Source of the DNA: an uncultured Clostridiaceae bacterium
Lineage (GTDB): Bacteria > Bacillota > Clostridia > TANB77 > CAG-508
Direction of reading: 5' to 3'
NCBI GenBank assembly: GCA_947577025.1
Contig: CANPTO010000010.1
Location: 1-64,000 of the forward strand
DNA length: 64,000 nucleotides
The translations under genes were made by a program, and so were the position numbers. Below are positions 45,425 to 54,102 of this stretch, piece after piece. The notes under the pieces are model-generated. The model worked only from the letters and a program-made list of their open reading frames with translations. It was not told the origin of the DNA and did not search any database. Position 1 is the first letter of the stretch; every line of letters begins with the position of its first letter.

Positions 45425-45934
45425 ATGGGAAAACACAGTAAACAAGTGAAAAAGAGAAAAGTAAAATTAAACATTAGATATCTAGTAATAATAATTATTA
45501 TTGCTATTCTAATAGTTACAGGAATATATATATATAGAAATAAAGACAGTATAAAAAATATAATTTTTAAAGAGAATAATAAACCAAATAATACAAGTAA
45601 ATTAAGCGATTCAATAATAAATGATGTAAGCATAGAAAATGAATGTTTAGTTATAAAAAGTTTAACAGATTATAATAAAATAATAGAATATAAATTTGAA
45701 AATAATAATTTAAAAACAGTAATAATTTATGAACAATTTGAAGAAAAGCAACAATATGAAAATAAAAAGAAAAATTATGAGGAACAAGAAAATATAGTAA
45801 TAAAAGAAGCAAATGAACAAAATTTATCAATAGAGATAGAAAAAAGAGACTTTGGTAGTGATAAAGACCTAACTTATGAACAAATACAAGATAAGTATTT
45901 AGTACAAATAATAGGAGCATATGAAAAGAAATAA
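45425..45934 (+). CDS. Small membrane-anchored protein
   Basis: 169 residues: a basic N-terminus (KHSKQVKKRKVKLNIR), one membrane span (YLVIIIIIAILIVTGIYIY), then an extracellular Lys/Glu/Asn-rich domain ending GAYEKK. No family was recognised. It follows the giant adhesin after a terminator, with its own GGGGAG ribosome site, and may be an accessory of the surface locus. Confidence 0.62.
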   Translation: MGKHSKQVKKRKVKLNIRYLVIIIIIAILIVTGIYIYRNKDSIKNIIFKENNKPNNTSKLSDSIINDVSIENECLVIKSLTDYNKIIEYKFENNNLKTVIIYEQFEEKQQYENKKKNYEEQENIVIKEANEQNLSIEIEKRDFGSDKDLTYEQIQDKYLVQIIGAYEKK

Positions 45935-46010
45935 ATAAAGATTTGGAAAGATTTGGGACGCGTCCATTTCTTTACTTTATATATAAAAAATAAATTTGCA
46001 ACATATATAA

Positions 46011-46071
46011 AAGAGATAGGAAATTTTAATTGCAAAAAATACAATAGAATTTAAAATTTCTTATCTCTTTT
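46011..46071. terminator. Bidirectional terminator
   Basis: AAAAGAGATAGGAAATTTTA pairs with TAAAATTTCTTATCTCTTTT across a 20-base loop, between convergent genes. Confidence 0.85.
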
Positions 46072-46105
46072 ACTATTTGTTTAGTATTTTAAATTAATTA
46101 ATGAA

Positions 46106-47053
46106 TTATAATTTTTCAATTTCCTCTTTAGTTAAACCAGTCACTTTCATAATTAACGAAATATCAGTATTTTCATATTTCAATTTTTTAGCAATTTCAA
46201 CTGTTTGCTGTTTAGAACCTTGTTCAATGCCTTGCTCAATGCCTTGTTCGATACCTTGTTCAATACCCTGTTCAATACCATCTTTTATACCTTGTTCAAA
46301 TCCACGGTCATAACCTGTTCTAACTAAATTATTTTGGTCTAATACGTATTTTTCACGTAAATCTGCTAAATATCTTTCATGTTCATTTTCACTTATTTCT
46401 TCTAAAACTTTTTTAGCCTTTTTTAATGACTCATCTACATTACTCATATCAATATCACCTGACTTTATAATAAAATTAACCCAAGTATCTAATTTTTCAC
46501 TCCTAGCATACTGTTTTACCTTAGGCATTTCTATTATATAAATTTCAAGTGCATCTGTCAAGATTGAATCTTTATATTCTTCCTCACGAAAGTTCCATTT
46601 AGTTATGTATTTTTTTATATGTTTAATACTTTTGATTTCGAAGTCAGTAAATAAAATAGCAATGCATTTATTAGCTTCAAAATAATCATGTCCTTTTTTC
46701 ATGTTTTGACCATACATTTTACTTAAATAAAATAGGATTCTCTTTTCAATATTATTTTGATCAACAAGTTGCATTTCAATATCACAATCAATTGAATCAT
46801 TAATTTTTGCTCTTATATCAAGAATTCCTAGTTTATCATCCAATAAATCAGCTTCAATAATTTTATTACAATTAAGTAGCACATCAGAAACAGGTTCTTT
46901 TAATATACAATTTAAGAGTCCTTTTGTAATATCTTCATTACCAGTGAAACCAAAAACACGCTTAAAAGTATAATCATTTTTTAATTCTAATAGTTCGATA
47001 ATACCATCTCCTTCATATTTAAAATTTTTGGAAAATATTTTAGGAAAGAACAT
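46106..47053 (-). CDS. Rpn family recombination-promoting nuclease/putative transposase
   Basis: 315 residues. The PD-(D/E)XK nuclease domain occupies about 20-230: KNDYTFKRVFGFTGN at the start, then LGILDIRAKIND and CDIEMQLVDQ carry the D...ExQ active-site pattern. The tail contains five EQGI-type tetrapeptides in a row, a common and length-variable feature of this family. The first 18 residues (MFFPKIFSKN...) precede an AAGGAG; initiation after that site would need an unusual codon such as ATT, so the start is uncertain. Rpn proteins promote recombination and some have been implicated in phage defence. It is a single gene. Confidence 0.88.
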   Translation of the reverse strand: MFFPKIFSKNFKYEGDGIIELLELKNDYTFKRVFGFTGNEDITKGLLNCILKEPVSDVLLNCNKIIEADLLDDKLGILDIRAKINDSIDCDIEMQLVDQNNIEKRILFYLSKMYGQNMKKGHDYFEANKCIAILFTDFEIKSIKHIKKYITKWNFREEEYKDSILTDALEIYIIEMPKVKQYARSEKLDTWVNFIIKSGDIDMSNVDESLKKAKKVLEEISENEHERYLADLREKYVLDQNNLVRTGYDRGFEQGIKDGIEQGIEQGIEQGIEQGIEQGSKQQTVEIAKKLKYENTDISLIMKVTGLTKEEIEKL

Positions 47054-47300
47054 CCTAAAAGTTTAATAGAACATAAAATACTAAACAAAACAATATTAAC
47101 ATAAAACTTAAAATATTTCAATAGCGAAATATAAGAAGTTTTGTCGAAAGAAAAATACAAATAAAAAAATTACTATAGTGGAAAAGTAAATATAGCAGTT
47201 TAGCTACAAAAAAGTAACAAAATCGTAAACAAAATGTAACAAAAACCGATATAATATATAGTATAATATAATTGTATAGGTATAAAACAAGGAGAAATAA

Positions 47301-48398
47301 ATGGGAATAAGCAAAATATTGAAGAAATTTGATATTAAAGTAATTGGCAAAGTAAGTAAAGAAGACCAAATAATTATATCAGATAATGTAGCAACTAAAA
47401 TAACAAATAAGTTTAATTTCATAGATTATGGATATATATATACAAAGTTAATGAGAGCCAAAATGTATATAGCAATAATACCCAAAGGCATGACCAGAGC
47501 TATATATTCTTATGAAGAAGACACTTTATTTATAAGTGATGAAGAAGACTTAAATAATATCTCGAAAGAACTATTATATGAATGTATTCATACAATGCAA
47601 GATATAAGAGATAAAAAAGGAAATGTAAAGCAACTAGGACAATGTATATTTTCAGATTATAAAGTATATGCTATGGCATTAAACGAAGCATCCATACTAT
47701 ATATAACACAAAAAATATTTGAAGAAGAAATAAAATATATAGAGGCATATGGAATAAAAGCAAAAACATATAGCCAAAATAGTTATCCATTAATATGTAA
47801 CATAGTATTACAATTACTATTTATATCAAACGAAAAAACATTAGTACAAAGTACATTAAAGTCAACAGATGAATTTTTAATACAAGGAATAGAAGAAATA
47901 GGGGAAAGTAGCTATGTAACATTACAAAACAACTTAGATGAAATGCTATATGCATCAGAGGAAATAATAGGAATAAAAAGAAATTTAAAAAATAATACAA
48001 GTGATGGAAATATAGAAGAAATAAACAAACAGCTAAATAGAATATATGAAAAAGAAGCACAAATAAGAAGGCTATATATGGACTCACAAATGAGTATATT
48101 CACAATGTATTTTGATAGATTATATAATAGAATACAAACTCTTTCAGATATAAAAATATATAAAAACAAGCTACAAAATTATAAGGAACTAATAGGATTT
48201 TATACAAACGACAATCAAGAATATTTTCTGCAATATTATGAAGGATATTATAAAACAAAAGAAGAAAAACTAAAAGAAAAGGAATTTGAAATAAAAAGCA
48301 AAAACGACTTAGCCTTAACAGTTGTTTCAAATAATATAATAGTACAAATATTTAATAAAATAAAAAAAGCAATAACAAAAATAATAAAAAGAGAATAA
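47301..48398 (+). CDS. Hypothetical protein, possibly a degenerate zinc protease fold
   Basis: 365 residues. The N-terminal 200 contain LLYECIHTMQDIRDKKG followed 45 residues later by ALNEASILYITQK. That spacing recalls gluzincin proteases (HExxH ... NExxxxY), but the first His is replaced, so catalysis is doubtful. The C-terminal 150 residues are a helical, coiled-coil-like region rich in Lys, Glu and Ile. There is no signal peptide. TATAAT-like sequences at 47253-47275 and AAGGAG before the ATG mark a single-gene unit. Confidence 0.6.
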   Translation: MGISKILKKFDIKVIGKVSKEDQIIISDNVATKITNKFNFIDYGYIYTKLMRAKMYIAIIPKGMTRAIYSYEEDTLFISDEEDLNNISKELLYECIHTMQDIRDKKGNVKQLGQCIFSDYKVYAMALNEASILYITQKIFEEEIKYIEAYGIKAKTYSQNSYPLICNIVLQLLFISNEKTLVQSTLKSTDEFLIQGIEEIGESSYVTLQNNLDEMLYASEEIIGIKRNLKNNTSDGNIEEINKQLNRIYEKEAQIRRLYMDSQMSIFTMYFDRLYNRIQTLSDIKIYKNKLQNYKELIGFYTNDNQEYFLQYYEGYYKTKEEKLKEKEFEIKSKNDLALTVVSNNIIVQIFNKIKKAITKIIKRE

Positions 48399-48436
48399 AA
48401 GATGTAGAAGCTTATAAAAAGGGCTACATCTTTTAT
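48395..48436. terminator. Bidirectional terminator
   Basis: ATAAAAGATGTAG pairs with CTACATCTTTTAT across a 16-base loop. It overlaps the ends of both convergent genes. Confidence 0.85.
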
Positions 48437-48720
48437 AAAAACATATTCAAAAAATTAATAGTAATCACACTTAAAGCGATTTTCCAAGAAACCCTAAAAC
48501 TCTTTTTAAAAAAGTTTTTAACAGCAACAATTTGATAATTTTCTCTAACAGTTAAGGCTAAGCAATTAGTGGCTGTATCAATATTATTATTTAAATCATG
48601 TTTAATATCATTAGTAATGGTAGTTTCTAAATTACTATCTATAGTTGTTTGAACTTGAAAATCATTAATTCTAATATTATTTTCCAATTTATCAGGAACT
48701 TGTAAAATTACATTTTTCAT
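48433..48720 (-). CDS. Small hypothetical protein
   Basis: 95 residues, mostly polar with many Asn, Thr and Asp (NNIRINDFQVQTTIDSNLET), ending in a hydrophobic stretch (WKIALSVITINFLNMFL) that may be a tail anchor or an amphipathic helix. No family was recognised. It is convergent with the gene at 47301. Confidence 0.5.
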   Translation of the reverse strand: MKNVILQVPDKLENNIRINDFQVQTTIDSNLETTITNDIKHDLNNNIDTATNCLALTVRENYQIVAVKNFFKKSFRVSWKIALSVITINFLNMFL

Positions 48721-48836
48721 ATAAGCTCACGCCCTTTATAATTTTCTTTTGAGTAAAGCATTATTATTTTAGCACTCTATATTATTATTATACTATAAAA
48801 TGAATAAAAAAGTAAATAGAAAAATGAAAAAGAAAA

Positions 48837-48861
48837 ACGCGATCTTTATTTAAGATCGCGT
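48837..48861 (-). terminator. Terminator of the structured RNA
   Basis: ACGCGATCTT and AAGATCGCGT form a 10-base stem. On the minus strand TTTTTCTTTTTC follows, so it ends a leftward transcript. Confidence 0.88.
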
Positions 48862-49195
48862 AATTTGAAAATACATTATTAAATTTTTATAAAGGATATT
48901 ACTATGTAAAACCTGAAGTATAAAACATCATTGGGAAATCCTCCGCGCCGCTCAATTTTTAACTTTTTCCCTCCTGCTGAGGGTACACTATATTATTTTT
49001 TTGGATAAATAAGTTTCACAACTAAATAAATCCGCTCACCGGCGCCGCTGCTGCTTAAGCGAAAAAGGTTAATTTTAAAATATAATTATTAATTGTGTTG
49101 CGACTAGGTCCTCTTACCATAATTTTTCTCCTTTTCTTTTTATGAAATTTTCAAGTTACTATGTTCTCACCCGAGAACTAAATTTATTAAACACA
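48837..49195 (-). ncRNA. Probable structured RNA of about 330-360 nt, minus strand
   Basis: This gene-free region is locally GC-rich in an AT-rich genome. Read on the minus strand it begins with hairpin GTTCTCGGGTGAGAAC (49163-49178). It contains AGAGGACCTAGTCGCAAC, GCAGCAGCGGCGCCGGTG and hairpin CCCTCAGCAGGAGGG, and ends in terminator ACGCGATCTT/AAGATCGCGT with a T tract. AAATTTCATAAAAAG near the 5' end can pair with CTTTATAAAAATTT near the 3' end, closing the molecule. I do not recognise the class: 6S RNA, raiA-type and a diverged tmRNA were considered and none fits clearly. Confidence 0.6.
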
Positions 49196-49285
49196 ACAAT
49201 TAACATAATACAATACTTTTTTTAAAAATTTTTTGAAAAAATTTCAAAAAAATGAAAATCTTCCTAAAATAATATATATAAACAC

Positions 49286-49312
49286 TTGAAAACTAAGGTC
49301 ACTTGGTATAAA
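49286..49312 (+). promoter_or_regulatory. Candidate promoter for the glycolytic operon
   Basis: TTGAAA at 49286-49291 and an extended -10 TGGTATAAA ending at 49312, 15 bases apart, about 160 bases upstream of gapA. An open frame through the region (49286-49492) has no ribosome site and is not a gene. Confidence 0.5.
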
Positions 49313-49445
49313 ATAACAATGTTAGTAAATAATATAAAAAACGAAAAGTGGAGAACATTTTTACTACTTTTAGAACATATTTATAAGAAAGGAATATACT
49401 TCTATATAAATAAATGTTATAAAAAGGTAATATATGTATCCCTGA

Positions 49446-50474
<1,029 letters not shown>

Positions 50475-50653
50475 AGTGCTCGCTTCGCTCGCAGTGAATA
50501 GTGAAGAATGAATAGTGAATAATGAATAATTAAATTGGATGTAGGGGCGATTATTTCTCAGCTGTTCGAGCGAAGTGAGTTACAGATAAGTTATGCGTTA
50601 GATTAATCGCCCCTACATATTTAAAAATATATATAAACATTTGGAGGTTTTTA
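50475..50653. repeat. Repeat cluster between gapA and pgk
   Basis: GTGCTCGCTTCGCTCGCAGT, GAATAGTGAATAATGA units (R5), then TGTAGGGGCGATTATTTC and AATCGCCCCTACAT as an inverted pair (R4) flanking the module GCTGTTCGAGCG/GTTACAGATAAGTTATGCG. The two ends could form a long hairpin between two cotranscribed genes. Confidence 0.75.
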
Positions 50654-51844
50654 ATGAATAAAAAAACTATCAGAGATATAGATTTAAAAAATAAAAAAGT
50701 ACTTGTAAGATGTGACTTTAATGTTCCTTTAGATGAAGAAGGAAAAATATCAGATAATAGAAGAATAGTAGCAGCACTTCCTACTATAAAGTATTTATTA
50801 GAAAATAATTGTAAAATAATACTTTGTTCGCATTTAGGAAGACCAGAGGGAGAATTCAAAAAAGAATTTTCACTAAAGCCAGTAGCAGAAGAACTTTCAA
50901 AATTATTAAATGTACAAGTAAAATTAGCAGAAGATGTAGTAGGTCAAAGTGCCATAACATTAACTAATAATATGGAAGAAGGAGAAATAGTACTTTTAGA
51001 AAATGTAAGGTTTGAAGCAGGAGAAGAAAAAAATGATGAAGAGCTATCAAAAAAATTAGCAAGCCTTGCAGAAATATATGTAAATGATGCATTTGGAACA
51101 GCTCATAGAGCACATAGTTCAACAACAGGAGTAGCAAGCTTCTTACCAGCAGTTTCAGGGTTCTTAATAGAAAAGGAATTAGAATTTTTAGGAAATGCAC
51201 TAGAAAATCCACAAAGACCATTTGTAGCAATACTAGGAGGAAAAAAAGTTTCAGACAAAATAGGTGTAATAGATAGCTTACTAGAAAAAGTCGATACATT
51301 AATAATAGGTGGAGGAATGGCATACACATTCTTTAAATCAATGGGTTATAATGTAGGAAAATCTATATGTGAAGAAGATAAACTAGAATTGGCACAAAGC
51401 TTAATAAAAAAAGCAGAAGAGAAAAACGTAAAACTACTATTACCAATAGATAATATAGTAGCAGATGAATTTAGCCCAGACGCAAATACTAAAGTAGTAG
51501 AGTCAAGTGAAATACCAGAAGGATGGGAAGGGCTAGATATAGGACCAAAAACAGTAGAACTATTTGAAAAAGAATTAAAAAATGCAAAAACAATTATATG
51601 GAATGGACCACTTGGACTATTCGAATACGAAAAATTTGCAAATGGAACAAATGAAATAGCAAAATGTTTAGCAAACTTAAATGAGGTAATAACAATAATA
51701 GGAGGAGGAGACTCCGCAGCTGCAGTAGAAAAAATAGGCCTAGCAGATAAAATGACACATATATCAACAGGAGGAGGAGCAAGCCTAGAATTTTTAGAAG
51801 GAAAAAAATTACCAGGAATAGAAGCACTAAATGATAATGAATAG
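50654..51844 (+). CDS. pgk: Phosphoglycerate kinase
   Basis: A 396-residue PGK. Substrate-binding [14 protein letters not shown] and SHLGRPEG sit in the N-domain; [32 protein letters not shown] and [12 protein letters not shown] form the nucleotide side. It makes ATP from 1,3-bisphosphoglycerate. GGAGG precedes the ATG. The final residues (ALNDNE) and the stop codon merge into a GAATAGTGAA repeat unit. Confidence 0.98.
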   Translation: MNKKTIRDIDLKNKKVLVRCDFNVPLDEEGKISDNRRIVAALPTIKYLLENNCKIILCSHLGRPEGEFKKEFSLKPVAEELSKLLNVQVKLAEDVVGQSAITLTNNMEEGEIVLLENVRFEAGEEKNDEELSKKLASLAEIYVNDAFGTAHRAHSSTTGVASFLPAVSGFLIEKELEFLGNALENPQRPFVAILGGKKVSDKIGVIDSLLEKVDTLIIGGGMAYTFFKSMGYNVGKSICEEDKLELAQSLIKKAEEKNVKLLLPIDNIVADEFSPDANTKVVESSEIPEGWEGLDIGPKTVELFEKELKNAKTIIWNGPLGLFEYEKFANGTNEIAKCLANLNEVITIIGGGDSAAAVEKIGLADKMTHISTGGGASLEFLEGKKLPGIEALNDNE

Positions 51845-52150
51845 TGAAGAGTGAATGATGAATAATGAATAATGGTATACACAGTTTTTAATCGGAAACA
51901 AGGCAGAAAAATAGATTGGGGACGGTTCCTAATCGGAAACAAGAGAGAAAAGTTCAAAAAGGCACAAACAAAAATAATCTGGATAGATTAGGAACTGTCC
52001 CCAATCGGAAGCCAAAAAGGAAAAAATAAAATTATTAATATATTAAAATAAAGAAGATGAAGGGGGGGCCCTCGTGTCTACCCATTATTCGAACAAATAT
52101 AAAATAAGTGTAAAATAAGATAACTTATATATATTAAAATAAGAAAAAGG
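51845..52150. repeat. Repeat R3 between pgk and the Nudix gene
   Basis: GATTGGGGACGGTTCCTAATC (51915 onward) and GATTAGGAACTGTCCCCAATC (about 51985-52006) are inverted arms around a 60-base core with AATAATCTGGATAG. The same unit is at 53413-53535. It is followed by AT-rich DNA with GGGGGGGCCCTCGTG (about 52063), an unusual G run. No gene was seen. Confidence 0.75.
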
Positions 52151-52159
52151 ATGTTAAAA

Positions 52160-52673
52160 ATGAATAAAGATAAATTAGAATTTGTATCAGCAATAATAAC
52201 AAATAATGAAGGAAATGTGCTACTATTAAAAAGAAGAAAAGACTTAAAGCTAGACCCAGGAAAATATGATTTATGCTCAGGGCACATGAAAGAAGGAGAA
52301 GTTCCAACTCAAACTATGTATAGGGAAATAGCAGAAGAGATAGGAGTTAAACAAGGAGAAATTAAAAATATAGAGAGTAGGAGATATAATAACTCCACAC
52401 GAAAAATTAAACAATACAACAACACATATGTACCTTATACAAATAGATTTATCAGAAGAAGAAATAAATAATAGACTTAAAAATGTAGAAGAGCCAGAAA
52501 TGGAAAATGCACAATATGTAAAAAATTTGAATATATTAAGAAATGTTCAAAAATATAGTGATTTTATGAGGTCAATATATACAGAAGAACTAGAAGAAGT
52601 TTTTAAAACTGTTCAAGAAAAATTAAACGATAGAGAGGAATTGAAAAGAAAGCAATGGGAAGAAGGAAGATAA
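52160..52673 (+). CDS. Nudix hydrolase (isopentenyl-diphosphate isomerase-like), one +1 shift at AGG
   Basis: 170 residues when one base is skipped. The Nudix box is intact (GHMKEGEVPTQTMYREIAEE followed by IG), in a protein of the IDI-like Nudix branch. After NIES the frame breaks. Skipping the A of AGGA (52379) gives Ser-Gly-Asp-Ile-Ile-Thr-Pro-His-Glu-Lys and the remaining 90 or so residues; the zero frame ends at 52471. The end of the shifted frame overlaps the start of tpiA by 19 bases, so only shifted ribosomes would reach tpiA. ATG 52160 is 9 bases after AAAGG. The substrate is uncertain. Confidence 0.78.
52379..52382 (+). other. +1 shift site AGGA (Nudix gene)
   Basis: In-frame AGT AGG AGA. 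Skipping A gives Ser-Gly-Asp and the proper Nudix tail. It has the same phase and Gly outcome as the CGG sites, but AGG is a common, normally read Arg codon here (for example AGG AGA in yhcG), so this one may be a simple indel. Confidence 0.6.
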
Positions 52674-53413
52674 TTGCAGGAAACTGGAAAATGAATATGC
52701 TTCCAAATGAAGCAATGGACTTTATAACAAGACTTTCAGAAGTTATAAGAGGAGTTAAAAGTGAAATAGTACTATGTGTACCATACACAGACCTTTTCTA
52801 TTCACTACTAACAGCCCAAAAAACAAACATAAAAATAGGTGCACAAAATATGCACTGGGAAGAAACAGGAGCGTATACAGGTGAAGTTTCAGGAAAAATG
52901 CTTGAGGTCATAAATGTAGAATATGTTATAATAGGTCATTCAGAAAGAAGGGCGTATTTTGCAGAAACAGATGAAACTGTAAACAAAAAAGTAAAATCAG
53001 CTTTTAACTATAACTTAAAGCCAATAGTATGTGTAGGAGAAACTTTAGAACAAAAAGAGCTAGGCAAAACAAATGAAATAATAACAAATCAAACTAAACT
53101 TGCACTAGAAGGTTTAAATGCGGAACAAGTAAAAAATACAATAATAGCATATGAGCCAATATGGGCAATAGGAACAGGAAAAACAGCAACATCAGAAGAC
53201 GCAAATAATTCTATAAAAGAAATTAGAAAAGAAATAGAAAAAATATATGGAGAAGAAGTAGCAAATAAGGTAGCTATACTATATGGAGGAAGTGTAAAAG
53301 CCTCAAACGCAAAAGAACTATTCGAAACCTCAGACATAGATGGAGCATTAGTAGGAGGAGCAAGTTTAAAAGTAGAAGAATTTAAAAATATCATAATGTC
53401 AGCAGAGCAGTAG
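52655..53413 (+). CDS. tpiA: Triosephosphate isomerase
   Basis: A 252-residue TIM. N-terminal RRKIIAGNWKMN with catalytic Lys, IGHSERRAYF with catalytic His, YEPIWAIGTGKTA with catalytic Glu and phosphate loop, and ILYGGSVKASNA. It interconverts DHAP and glyceraldehyde-3-phosphate. The start lies inside the end of the Nudix frame with only a weak AAGAAAG site, which argues for translational coupling. Confidence 0.98.
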   Translation: MGRRKIIAGNWKMNMLPNEAMDFITRLSEVIRGVKSEIVLCVPYTDLFYSLLTAQKTNIKIGAQNMHWEETGAYTGEVSGKMLEVINVEYVIIGHSERRAYFAETDETVNKKVKSAFNYNLKPIVCVGETLEQKELGKTNEIITNQTKLALEGLNAEQVKNTIIAYEPIWAIGTGKTATSEDANNSIKEIRKEIEKIYGEEVANKVAILYGGSVKASNAKELFETSDIDGALVGGASLKVEEFKNIIMSAEQ

Positions 53414-53691
53414 ACTGGTAGATTGGGGACTGGTAGATTGGGGACGGTTCCTAATCGGAAACAAGATAGAGAAGAACCATAAGGTGTACACAAAAATAAT
53501 CTGGATAGATTAGGAACTGTCCCCAATCGGAAGCCCATAGTAGAAACTTAACATTTATAATGTAGATGCGATTATTTCTTAGCTGTTCGAGCAAAGCGAG
53601 TTACAGATAAGTTATGCGTTAGTCCAATCACCCACACTTCGAAGAAATTACCTAAGAAAATTCTGACATACACATAGAAAGGAATAAAAAA
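53414..53691. repeat. Repeats R3 and R4-module between tpiA and the 70-residue gene
   Basis: GGTAGATTGGGGACGGTTCC and AGGAACTGTCCCCAATCGGA repeat the R3 element of 51915-52006. Next is GATTATTTCTTAGCTGTTCG with GTTACAGATAAGTTATGCG, as at 50553. No gene was seen. Confidence 0.75.
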
Positions 53692-53904
53692 ATGGGAGAA
53701 CGAGAAAAAGTCTTTAGGCAAAGAATTGCAAGAATAGCGAGAATTCAAAACCTACAAGAAATGCAAGAAAAGTATCAAAGTGAAGAAATATTAAATCAAA
53801 ACATAAGTGTAAATAATTTAAGTGAAATATCACCAGTAATAAACGGAATAAAAAAGAATATAGAAAATTTTAGAACAAAAGAAGCAGAAGAAATAGAACT
53901 ATAG
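53692..53904 (+). CDS. Small helical hypothetical protein
   Basis: 70 residues, strongly helical and charged (EREKVFRQRIARIARIQNLQ, then EKYQSEEILNQN). GAAAGGAA precedes the ATG. No family was recognised. It lies between tpiA and gpmI within repeats; a role in glycolysis is not implied. Confidence 0.5.
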   Translation: MGEREKVFRQRIARIARIQNLQEMQEKYQSEEILNQNISVNNLSEISPVINGIKKNIENFRTKEAEEIEL

Positions 53905-53990
53905 ATATAATACAAATAAGAGCACAAAAGAAAAAAATAAAACGAAAAATGAAACAAATAATAAATTAGAAAGAGAAGAGGATATATTTT

Positions 53991-54091
53991 TAGTTAAAAT
54001 AAAAATTAGAAGTTAGAAATAAAGTAATTACTTCGAAGAAACAACTTAAATTTCCAACTTCCAACCTCCAACTTCTAACTTCTAATTAGGA
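53991..54091. repeat. Inverted repeat before gpmI
   Basis: AAATTAGAAGTTAGAAATAA and CCAACTTCTAACTTCTAATT are the arms, with TTACTTCGAAGAAACAACTT between. It is related in design to the element at 11019-11149. It ends right at the gpmI ribosome site AGGAGG. Confidence 0.75.
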
Positions 54092-54102
54092 GGTAAAACA
54101 AA

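Noticed and set aside
48930-49180. Plus-strand riboswitch controlling gapA
   Set aside because: The strong terminator and the hairpin order fit a minus-strand transcript, and the region lies more than 100 bases upstream of the candidate gapA promoter.
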